From Bathynomus jamesi (taxonomy: Eukaryota; Arthropoda; Malacostraca; Isopoda; Cirolanidae), in the NCBI GenBank assembly GCA_023014485.1, contig JAJOZX010001075.1, positions 416,501-480,500 on the forward strand: a stretch of 64,000 nt of DNA, in the 5' to 3' direction. Below are positions 56,001 through 64,000 of this stretch, in pieces. A program made the position numbers and the translations under genes. The number at the start of each line of letters is the position of its first letter. Positions within the stretch are counted from its first letter, which is position 1. Below the pieces are notes generated by a model that was not told the DNA's origin, did no database searches, and was given only the letters and a program-made list of their open reading frames with translations.

Positions 56001-56732
56001 ATGGAACTTCCTTTGAGAAGCATTCTCAATGCCGTGTACGATGTGTCCGTGACAAAGTCAGTGCGCGTGTTCAGGCGTGAAACCAGTGCCATTAACTATG
56101 TACTTCAAATGACTTGTAGACAAGCAAACTCTGGTAAACGTAATGTTATTTCTTTAAGTGTTGATGAGATGAATAGAGTCTTCGTGATAGTTGAGAAGTT
56201 GGGTGAGGACCGTTATAAAATACTTGCAGGTGTAGGTACAAGAAGAGAACAGATTAGTGATGCCCCCTCATATGCCATTGTTTGTACATTGTTTATAAAT
56301 AATGATCAGTCTTGCATTGATATACGACTGATGTGGAAGAATGCATCTGATAATAACGTTCTTATTTCCCCTCGAAACCGATTCGTCCTCGACAGAATGT
56401 TTGAAATCGTCGGATTCCGCAAGCTGAAGCCTATATTAGACGCGCGTGTTACGGATATGATTCAATTTGACACGGTTCTTGAATACGCATACACCGCTCT
56501 GCTCGAAGGGTTTATCGAATGTAGGAATGAACAAGGCGAGAATGGTCTAGAGCTGGATGCTTATTTAAAAGGTTTAGACTCTTCGAAATATCATGAACTT
56601 TGGTACAAAGGACTTGAGCGGTACAGGGCAGAGCTCGCCTACACTGTTCACCCTGAAGAATTGTACCTCTATATAATGAGCAGCTGTCGTTACGACTTAG
56701 AAGATTATTTCAATTGCCGCTATGATTTGTGA
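56001..56732 (+). CDS. Conserved Polinton ORF X, intact copy in P2
   Basis: 243 codons from ATG 56001, the first Met conserved with P1 (31499). Longer upstream in-frame sequence exists to 55968 but is not conserved. It keeps KSVRVFRRET, RNVISLSVDEMNRVF, CIDIRLMWKNASDNN, IVGFRKLKPILDARVTDM and AELAYTVHPEELYLYI. No domain is recognised. It is the only intact gene left in a Polinton that lost everything else, so it may have been retained by chance or may be needed in cis. TGA at 56730 overlaps the ORF Y start. Confidence 0.7.
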   Translation: MELPLRSILNAVYDVSVTKSVRVFRRETSAINYVLQMTCRQANSGKRNVISLSVDEMNRVFVIVEKLGEDRYKILAGVGTRREQISDAPSYAIVCTLFINNDQSCIDIRLMWKNASDNNVLISPRNRFVLDRMFEIVGFRKLKPILDARVTDMIQFDTVLEYAYTALLEGFIECRNEQGENGLELDAYLKGLDSSKYHELWYKGLERYRAELAYTVHPEELYLYIMSSCRYDLEDYFNCRYDL

Positions 56733-57066
56733 AGAAGTGTTCACAATTGAAAAGCTCGGATCGGTAAGAAAAAACCCTCGACTGGGAAGGATTGTTTATA
56801 AACTTGAATTTAATAATGAAGTTATGACCTCTTTGTGCGTGCTTTTGAATGTATTCTAGCCGTGTTTAAAGATAACTTGCCAACCGAATGTAAAGTGGGC
56901 ACAAAAATAGTATTGAACGATATGAAGGCCATTTACATCGAGTATAGGTAGCCCTATAACTTGAGCGGTGAAATAATGCTAAATCGTATTTATCGCATAG
57001 TATAAAGCAACAATGATGTAACTGTAGACTCGATCGTGTGCGAGTTTAGTATTTTAGTTAAGCGCG
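56722..57066 (+). pseudogene. ORF Y of P2, frameshifted
   Basis: ATG 56722 overlaps the end of ORF X by 11 bp as in P1. FTIEKLGSVRK and YKLEFNNEV are readable. A frameshift near 56830 precedes AFECILAVFKDNLP, KVGTKIVLNDMKAIYIEYR and then a stop at about 56951. Confidence 0.6.
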
Positions 57067-57112
57067 GTAGAACATCAGGTGTATGCATTTTTTATTTTAT
57101 ATAAGTTTTGCT

Positions 57113-57156
<44 letters not shown>

Positions 57157-57219
57157 GGGCATATAGTTTTAGCCTCTACTATTACTATTTTTTATATTAA
57201 GTTTTGGTGTTTATATATA

Positions 57220-58114
57220 CAGGGTGTACATAAAGTCAGGATCTATTTTTGTGAAGCACTTGGAAATTATATGGAATTCAATCATAAAATGATAAAGTGG
57301 TAACATTTATTAAATAATTAAGAGTAGGATTCGACGTGACGCCCATCAGTAGCCCTGCACAGCTCAAATCATTCCGCAGCATTTCTAAACACATTCTGGA
57401 GCATTTGCGGGGTTATGTTATCTGCAGCAGTTCGTATACGTTTACGTAAGTTTTCAAGACTCGTAATCTTCGTCTGATAGACGTGCGATTTGATAAAGCC
57501 CCATGCAAAGAAATCTAAAGGGGTTAAATCTGGTGATCTCGCTGGCCAAGGTCTGTTGCTTCCGCGTCCGATCCAGCGATTTGGAAAACGTCCATTTAGA
57601 TAATCCTGAACAATTTTGGCATAGTGACAAAGAGCACCATCATGTTGATAGACGACGGGGATAGGATTGTTAGTACCGTCGTCTATCAACATGATGGTGC
57701 TCCTTGTCACTATGCCAAAATTGTTCAGGATTATCTAAATGGACGTTTTCCAAATCGCTGGATCGGATGCGGAAGCAACAGACCTTGGCCAGCGAGATCA
57801 CCAGATTTAACCCCTTTAGATTTCTTTGCATGGGGCCTTATCAAATCGCACGTCTATCAGACGAAGATTACGAGTCTTGAAAACTTACGAACACGTATAC
57901 AAACTGCTGCAGATAACATAACCCCGCAAATGCTCCAGAATGTATTTAGAAATACTGCGGAACGATTTGAGCTGTGCAGGGATACTGATGGGCGTCACGT
58001 CGCATCCTACTCTTAATTATTTAATAAATGTTACCACTTTATCATTTTATGATTGAATTCCATATAATTTCAAAGTGCTTCACAAAAATAGATCCTGACT
58101 TTATGTACACCCTG
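57220..58114. mobile_element. 895-bp foldback mariner, two inverted 439-bp arms
   Basis: Arms 57220-57658 and 57676-58114 are almost perfect reverse complements around a 17-bp spacer. TA lies at 57218-57219 and 58115-58116. Ends are CAGGGTGTACATAAAGTCAG. Each arm is the 3' half of a mariner with the same transposase C-terminus (QHDGA, then WPARSPDLTPLDFFAWG; 41 residues between the two Asp, so DD41D). The arms read outward from the centre, so both element ends are 3' ends. Confidence 0.9.
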
Positions 58115-59106
58115 TATATAAGGGCGTATTTGCTTGTACATATATTGAATGGTTATATAGTTTTATCCTGTACTAATATTATTATTTAAGAATGTGTATA
58201 TATATCCTTCGCTTAATGTGTGTATTTTGCTGTATATAATTTTTGAACGTACATCTAATTCCTATATATTTCATGAATTATTTCCCTTAACTCGTCTAAA
58301 TAAACAGAATGATGTAATGTGGTTTTATTTATTTCTTTTGGTTGTATATAATATTAAGGAATAACTAGGATGATGGGAATATATATACACCAAATGGCTG
58401 GTTACGCCTTCTAAGCCGAGTGACGGATTTCTAAGCCAACTGTCAAGAATATCTGAATAGCGCAATCTGGCAGCTGAAAAGTTAATTAATATATACACAT
58501 ACACCTGCCTTCTAAGTCTTCTAAGTCAACTGGCGGATTAAGCCAACTGGCAAGAATATCTGAATAGCGTAATCTGGTAGCTGAAAAGTTAATATATACA
58601 CATACACCTGATTTCTAGGTCTTCGAAGTCAACTGGCGGATTAAGCCAACTGGCGGATTTCGAGTTCGAAGTCAGGTGTTCATACCTTGAGCGCTCATTG
58701 AGCTTCTACCTCTCGCAGAAGCTGGATGGTCTCTTCCTCTCTCTTCTCCTCTTTCTCTCTTAGGTTAGGTATGCCTCTTTGGGTGGTGAGGCCGTCCCAG
58801 CTTCTCCCCAAAGAGGTTAGGGTGAACTCCCCCAGTTTGCTGTGGTAGTCCCCCAATTGGGGGTTGGCACTGGCCCTTATTTGATCAACATTGCAGTTGC
58901 ATATGCACTCTCCTTTTTTATTGTAAAATACACTGCATTATCTTCTCTCCGTCATGAAATATAGTTTGTGTGTGTGTATATATACCTTGTTAACCTTATT
59001 GCTGTTTCGTGCGTTGGTTTCTCTTCACACGGAGGTCAAGCTGGTGGCCCCGCCTCTAGGTCTGGCTTGGTGGAGGAGCGACTTGCTTTCTTGCGCTCTC
59101 CACCGG

Positions 59107-59211
59107 ACATAGCCAGGTACACCCGGCTCATCTGGTACCGTACATAGCCATGTACACCCGGCTCATCTGGTACCGTACATAGCCATGTACACCCGGCTCA
59201 TCTGGTACCGT
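59107..59211. repeat. Three 35-bp tandem repeats in the LINE 3' end
   Basis: Three contiguous units beginning ACATAGCC and containing CCCGGCTCATCTGGTACCGT. Units 2 and 3 are identical; unit 1 differs by one base. Confidence 0.92.
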
Positions 59212-59225
59212 CCTGAGCCAGGCAT

Positions 59226-61100
59226 CTAGTCTTCTCTTGAAGACTTCAACTTTGACCCTGTAACGTTTCTGAGGTCTTTTGGAAGCTGGTTGAAAAGTCT
59301 TGGCCCCCTGACAACCAAGTTATTTTCTTTCAATGTTGAGGATGTTCCTTGTCGGGCCTTTAATTTGGGAACACTACACATTCTGCCTTTCCTATTTTCC
59401 AGTGTTGTATGGATGGTAATTGGTTTTACTTTGAGGTTTGGTACCAGTTTTTCGATCATTTTCCATATGTATATTATGGTGTACCTCTTTCTTCTTCTTT
59501 CCCGGGAGTACAGATTTAGTTTGCATAGTCTTTCCCAGTAGTTGAGTTCTTTGCAGCCATCACTCTTGGCTGTGAAATGTCTTTGCGTTTCTTCTAGTTT
59601 ATTAGTTTCTTCCTTTTTATATGGGGACAGCAAAACTGAGCAGTATTCAAGTTTTGGTATAATCAGTGTTCTCAGCAGGGGAATCATTACTGTTTTGTCC
59701 CTCCTTTTGAACGTTTTTAGTACCTGTCCCGCGATTCTTTTTGGTTTATTTATCGCTATCGGATTTTGTGTCTGGAATTTGGCATCATCTGTCATTATTA
59801 CCCACAGATCGATAGCTTTCGTGCTTCTCTGAATTTCCTGTCTATCTGGAGCATAATATACAGTCCAAGTTCCTTTCTCCTACCATATCTCAAGAGCTGA
59901 AATTTCTTGGTGTTAAATGACATGTTATTGTCTTCTGACCATTTGTATATTTTGTTCGTGTCCCTCTGCAAGGCCACCACTTCATTTGCATCGCTGATTT
60001 TTCTGCTGATCTTTGTATCGTCTGCGGAGGATTTTACTATACTGTTGCTATTTACTCCGCTGTCTATGTCTGTTTGCATGATAATGAACAAGAGTGGGAC
60101 CAGTACTGTCCCTTGTGGTACTGAGCTGCGTACTTCCGATTCTGATGATGATATACCTTGAATTTTGACGACCTGTAGACGTTCTCTGAGGAAGATGTAG
60201 ATCCATTTTCCCACTTTGCCTGTTATTCCTATATATTTCATTTTATGTGCTATTATACCGTGATCACATTTGTCGAAAGGTTTAGCAAAATCTGTGTATA
60301 TGACATCGTAGTTATCTTTGCCTTCAAGTGCATCTAGGATATTGTTGTAGTGTTCTATTAGTTGTGATAAGCATGATCTACCTGATCGGAATCCGTGCTG
60401 ATTTTCGTTGAATCTTTCCAGTGTCTCCAGGAAATCATAAATTTTCTCTCTAACTATTCTTTCAAATACTTTGGTGAAGTGGACGTCAATGACACTGGTC
60501 TATAGCTCTTTGCTTGAGACCTGGCCCCTCCTTTATATATAGGGATAATGTTTGCTCTTTCCAATTTGCTCGGTATTTCCCCAGTGTCTAGGGATCGTCT
60601 CCACATCCAGTATAAAGGTGTAGTTATTTCATTTTTACAGTTTTTAATCAATAATGCGTTCCAATTGTCCGGACCTGCAGCTGAATGTGATTTTATTTGT
60701 CCTATAGCTCTCGCTACATCTTCTGGGGTAAAATCAAAGTCTGTTATACACTGTCCTTGCAATTTCTCTTCAAAGATTGCATCTATGTCAGGAATCGCTT
60801 TATCACTTTTTGAGGTACTGAAAACTGATTCATACTGGGCTCTCAATGTTTCAGATATTTCTTTTGGATCGTCGGTATAGTCTGTATGGTCCCTGTCTGT
60901 ATGGTCCATAATCAGGGTTTGTATTTCCCTATCGATACCCTCCACCTTTTCTTGTATTACTTTCCTGGCATTATCTCTGCAGTTGCCTAACTTCGCCTCC
61001 ACTCTCTTTTGCAGAATAGTCTTCTCTTTTGCCTCTCCAGCCAGCTCCTGTTTCCTTTTGGCTGTGATTTCGGAGCATATTTTTCTAAAATTCTCAGTTT
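59226..61100 (-). pseudogene. LINE ORF2 (reverse transcriptase), frameshifted
   Basis: The upstream part (61002-60454) has IKSHSAAGPDNWNALLIKN and the YKGGARSQAKSYRPVSL block of RT. The middle (60440-60250) has PFDKCDHGIIAHK. Then SSVPQGTVLVPLLF and SADDTKISRKI (60241-59798). The canonical YADD is SADD here, which would impair the active site. A C-terminal region follows (59795-59226) with ERLCKLNLYSRERRRKRY and NQLPKDLRNVTG. Frame breaks lie near 60454, 60241 and 59798. Confidence 0.85.
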
Positions 61101-61570
61101 TTTTCCTTCTAAGGTTGTTAACATTTCTTCAGTTGTTTGATATATATATATATATCGGGTGGCCCAAAACAAACGCCTTGAGATTTGAACATCAATAACT
61201 TAAAAAATATGCAGTTTACACTTCCAAAATTTACATAACTTTTACCTCAATCTATTGGTAAGCCATCATAAAAATTTCAGACCTTTACATAAAATATGTT
61301 TTCCACAGCTGAGGGAACAATGAAGTATGGTGAAAAAACACGAATATCATAAACAGAAAAAAATTTATTATTCACATCTTATCAACAAATGTGATCAATA
61401 TGTCCGCCGTCCTCCTTACAAACTAATCTTAGCCTTTTCTTCCACGACATGATATATTTTCTGATTTCTGCTAATGTTATTTTGTCCAAACATTTGATTA
61501 TTTTTTTCTTTAAATGCATTTCTGTAAACTTTTCTGTTTGGCCTTCATAAATGTTCTCTGCTAGAGTGTT

Positions 61571-62657
61571 CTATATGCAATAATCCATGGGATTGCAATC
61601 AGGTGATTGCGGGGGTAGTCGTTTTTTCCAATGAAGTTGACTACATTCTGTTGTAGATAATCCTGTGTGAACTTGTTAGTATGAGCTGTAGCACCATCTT
61701 GTTGGAGTATGAAAACGTTTCCATAATACAGACGCCGACAATCAGGCAAAAGATTCTCTTCTAAGAGATTTACATAGGTTTCTGAATTAATTTTTTTTTA
61801 TTTTCTGAAATGAAATGAATTTTCGTCTTTCCATTTCACGATACACCTGCTAATACCATGATTTTTTTGGAAAACCGACTTGTCCGGTGGTAAAGTCTCG
61901 ATGGAGGAATGTCTTTCTTACGCCGACCATAAACAACATCGTTCCGGGAGTTTCGAGCAACCTCGATGGTGAAATCTTTTTCATCTGTAAAAACTATTTT
62001 TTTAACATCATTGGACGAAAATCTATCAAGCAATTTTCTACAACGAATTTTTCTTTTAGCTCTTACATTGCTGTCAAGTCTAGAAACACGGATCCTTTTA
62101 AATGCTTTAAGTCAGTGGTGCACAAACTTTTTTGATGTGAGGGCCAAGCGAAGAAAATAACTAAATGTATTAGCCTACTTACTTTCCATCTAAGTCATAA
62201 ATTGGGTCACTTTTATATTCTAACTTTTTCATTGAATTGAAAAGACCCGTGGGGCCACTGAAAAGACCCGTGGGGGACACATTTGGCCCGCGGGCCAGGG
62301 TTTGTGCATCACTGCTTTAAGTCCTACCGTTCTCTGCATTCTTTGTATGGAACTTCGACTGATACCTAAATTTCTTGCAATTTTCCTCTGAGAGCAGTGT
62401 GACCCAGGTCGATCCTCTTGAGATAGGCTCATCATTTCGATCATTGCTGTATTGTTTTGAGTATAAACTGCTTTAGGCCGACCACTTCCATGCTTCCGTG
62501 CCGTCGAACCGGTTGCTTTAAGTTTTTTAATTATTCTATTCACAGACTTAACATTACAAGTTATTCCTGGAAATTCCCTCAAAATTCTTGCCCCAGTCCA
62601 TCTTTTTTCCAAGAAACACTTTTCAATCACCGCTTTTTCATCATTAGTTAGAACCAT
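61571..62657 (-). pseudogene. maT-like transposase, MITE-disrupted and frameshifted
   Basis: ATG 62657 (MVLTNDEKAVIEKC) opens the DNA-binding half with SVNRIIKKLKATGS, GSGRPKAVYT and RKIARNLGISRSSIQRM. After the MITE the core continues: first Asp in KKIVFTDEKDF, then SKKIMVLAGVS, second Asp in FILQQDGATAH and, after a frameshift, third Asp in QSPDCNPMDYC before a stop at 61571. Thirty-seven residues lie between the last two Asp if the shift is a single base, matching the maT (DD37D) group. Confidence 0.75.
62113..62314. mobile_element. 202-bp hAT MITE with 8-bp TSD
   Basis: Ends CAGTGGTGCACAAACTTTTT and (reverse) CAGTGATGCACAAACC, with CTTTAAGT at 62105-62112 and 62315-62322. Sub-terminal GGGCCA/TGGCCC motifs recur. 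No ORF. Confidence 0.9.
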
Positions 62658-63009
62658 AATTTGAAGGGTAAGTTTAAAAAACAGTATTTAAGATGGGCGT
62701 AGCCTATATCATCTGACGTTTTTCAGAGACTAACAGATTAGCCATAGGCTAAGGAAACTACTACAAGTCTTAAAATAGTTGCCAGGTACAGCTATACTGT
62801 ACACATTTAGGATTTAGGATATTTGTTTTTTTCACCATACCTCATTGTTCTCTCAGCTGTGGAAAAAGTATATATACAGGTCTGAAATTTTTATGATGGC
62901 TTACCAATAGATTGAGGTAAAAGTTTTGTAAATTTTGGTAGTGTGAACTGCATATTTTTGAAGTTATTGATGTTCAAATTTCAAGGCGTTTTTTTTGGGC
63001 CACCCGATA

Positions 63010-63600
63010 TATGTACAGCTGTACACACACACACACACATGGTATTTCACAACCAGTCTGAAATACCTTGGGGGTGATTTGGGGGAGGGGTGATTTAGGA
63101 GGGGGGGGGTGATATCGGGTAAAAAAGTTAATACAACATCGGTGCTATTTCCAACCGTTACGGAGCTACGAACGTTTTAAGGTGCTCGGAAAAAATAAAC
63201 GAGAGTATTAATCTGCTGTAATTATTGCTACATTTTATGAGATACACCTTATAAATGTTCAAAATGTCCACCTCGGTTTTCAATTCACAGCCTTGCTCAT
63301 TTCAAACAAGAATCCACTGCCCATTGAATCATTTCGGGGTAATTTTTTACTATCAGTCCAGCCTCTGGAAACTGAAAATAAAGTTTACCATAATACTCGT
63401 TACATTTTTTTAAACAACTTTTATTAAGTACAATATGAAGGCAAATGCCAATTAAAGCTATAAAATTAATGTTAAGGAATTATTTTTTTGAGCGATAAAA
63501 TCGCGGATCATGTTTTTGGGAGTGATAAAATGGCTGATCCCACAAAGGTTAGGAAGGTACCGCTAACAAAACTGGGGGGTTTGACCTGAACTCATAAGAT
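63010..63600. other. No gene seen; G-rich patch
   Basis: (CA)n at about 63026-63039, then a G-rich, GGGGGTGATTT-repeat segment at 63070-63115 with four or more G-runs on the plus strand, possibly able to form a G-quadruplex. No ORF recognised. Confidence 0.4.
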
Positions 63601-63612
63601 TTTAGTGTCACG

Positions 63613-63870
63613 ATGGCGTCGGTTTGCGATGGTTGTAATTATTCACTGTGTTTAACTTCATGCAAATTTTTTGATGATGAAGAGGCTGCATTTAATTTTT
63701 ATGTAGGACACGGTGTATTGCTAAAAGAATTTATTTGCCCTAAAAAAAACAAGGAAGGTATTGTTTGTGGTAATAAGTGTGTGTTCGATAAAAACAGAAA
63801 AGCATTTCGTTGCCATAGGTCGGTGCGTGATAAGAAACGGAGAAGGGGAACACGCATATATTGTGATTAA
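63613..63870 (+). CDS. N-terminal part of a probable IS1595/Merlin-type transposase
   Basis: An 85-codon ORF from ATG 63613 has a zinc-binding arrangement (CPKKNKEGIVCGNKC, then a second C-H pair in FRCHRSVRDKKRRRG) near DEEAAFNFYVGHG. This resembles the Cys-rich N-terminus of eukaryotic ISXO2-like proteins. It ends at TAA and runs into (TA)n, so the catalytic core is absent within the window. The assignment is tentative. Confidence 0.4.
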   Translation: MASVCDGCNYSLCLTSCKFFDDEEAAFNFYVGHGVLLKEFICPKKNKEGIVCGNKCVFDKNRKAFRCHRSVRDKKRRRGTRIYCD

Positions 63871-63920
63871 AAAAGAAATATATATATATATATATATACA
63901 GGTAAGAGTAGTACCTAAAA

Positions 63921-63945
63921 TTAGGTTAGGTTAGGTTAGGTTAGT
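63921..63945 (+). repeat. Interstitial (TTAGG)n tract
   Basis: About five TTAGG units in a row; this is the ancestral arthropod telomere repeat. Being short and internal, it is an interstitial tract and not a chromosome end. Confidence 0.85.
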
Positions 63946-64000
63946 ATAGTTTTACGGTGTATATATAATATATACAGTGAATATATACAGTGTTCGTTTT

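Larger units (their letters stand above)
54361..58934. mobile_element. Polinton P2, 4.6-kb internal-deletion derivative
   Basis: Left end AGTAGCATGCCCGCAAAAAG and right end with AGTGCATATGCAACTGCAAT (reverse) are inverted. Both arms run for more than 700 bp through GAGGGGG/CCCCAAAG blocks, CGCCAGTTGGCTTAAT repeats and AAATAAAACACCATTACATC. The terminal design equals that of P1 but the sequences are distinct. Capsid, integrase, ATPase and polymerase are all gone; only ORFs X and Y and a remnant upstream remain. No 6-bp TSD was found. A foldback mariner (57220-58114) is nested. Confidence 0.8.
58967..61140 (-). mobile_element. 5'-truncated non-LTR retrotransposon (CR1/Jockey-like)
   Basis: It runs on the minus strand from the (TA)n at 61140 to a (CA)n(TA)n tail at about 58967-58985, a microsatellite 3' end as in CR1/L2-type LINEs. 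It contains RT and C-terminal domains but no endonuclease. The 3' untranslated region carries 35-bp tandem repeats. Confidence 0.8.
61155..63007 (-). mobile_element. maT-like mariner (DD37D) split by a hAT MITE
   Basis: Inverted repeats of about 180 bp start TCGGGTGGCCCAAAA and share ACGCCTTGARATTTGAACAT and CAATCTATTGGTAAGCCATC. TA lies at 61153-61154 and 63008-63009. The transposase is on the minus strand and is interrupted at 62113-62314. Confidence 0.85.

Noticed and set aside
54355..58940. 6-bp target-site duplication for P2
   Set aside because: TGGGCT on the left and GCATTA on the right do not match; the true right end may be altered.
59107..59211. CRISPR-like array
   Set aside because: The 35-bp units are contiguous with no spacers, and lie in the 3' end of a eukaryotic LINE.
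63921..63945. Chromosome end
   Set aside because: Only about five TTAGG units, with non-telomeric sequence on both sides.

Overview
The window is a eukaryotic, repeat-dominated stretch with no recognisable host gene. Arthropod origin is likely and a crustacean is my guess: there is an interstitial (TTAGG)n tract near the right edge, and the set of elements (Polintons, DD41D and maT mariners, Penelope, hAT, tRNA-SINEs, very abundant (TA)n) fits. The species cannot be read from the sequence. Nearly all coding potential belongs to transposable elements, many nested and many still carrying readable target-site duplications (TSDs).

Layout. 1-8.3 kb: a Tc1/mariner-type element (1739-3117), foldback repeats, a composite tRNA-SINE, an internally deleted hAT (6822-7601) and a 203-bp palindromic MITE. 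8.4-11.6 kb: a complete 3.1-kb transposon with an intact 756-codon ORF and an 8-bp TSD, itself carrying a 49-bp in-frame micro-MITE. 11.5-12.6 kb: a 559-bp tandem duplication across that transposon's end and the Polinton terminus. 12.2-33.6 kb: a Polinton/Maverick (P1) with long inverted repeats. Its minus-strand block carries major capsid, a basic core-like protein, a penton-like protein, integrase, a core-like ORF, a small ORF and the packaging ATPase. Its plus-strand block carries protein-primed polymerase B and three or four uncharacterised ORFs. A small spliced gene with duplicated exons sits at its left end. P1 is mostly pseudogenised and is interrupted by a hAT MITE, a SINE and a second kind of transposon.

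33.8-46.4 kb: a hAT derivative, then a Penelope-like element (RT plus GIY-YIG) split by a 2.64-kb transposon (37588-40224) with very long inverted repeats, an 8-bp TSD and a spliced zinc-finger/RNase-H-like ORF. Two divergent relatives of that ORF lie at 23.9-25.8 kb and 42.6-44.3 kb. Then come a MITE and two deletion-derivative mariners. 47.7-49.1 kb: an apparently intact DD41D mariner. 49.5-54.4 kb: SINE copies, Penelope and hAT remnants, an unusual MITE with iterated internal motifs, and a truncated transposase. 54.4-58.9 kb: a 4.6-kb deletion derivative of a second Polinton (P2), keeping one ORF pair and carrying a near-perfect 895-bp foldback mariner. 59-61.1 kb: a 5'-truncated LINE. 61.2-63 kb: a maT-like element split by a hAT MITE. 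63.6 kb: an ORF resembling the N-terminus of an IS1595/Merlin-type transposase.

The strongest candidates for something not well described are the zinc-finger/RNase-H-like transposon family with its linked palindromic MITE, the intact 756-aa hAT-like transposon, the exon-duplicated gene inside the Polinton, and an overlapping ORF pair of unknown function kept in both Polintons. No database search was possible, so family names rest on motifs and recalled family features.
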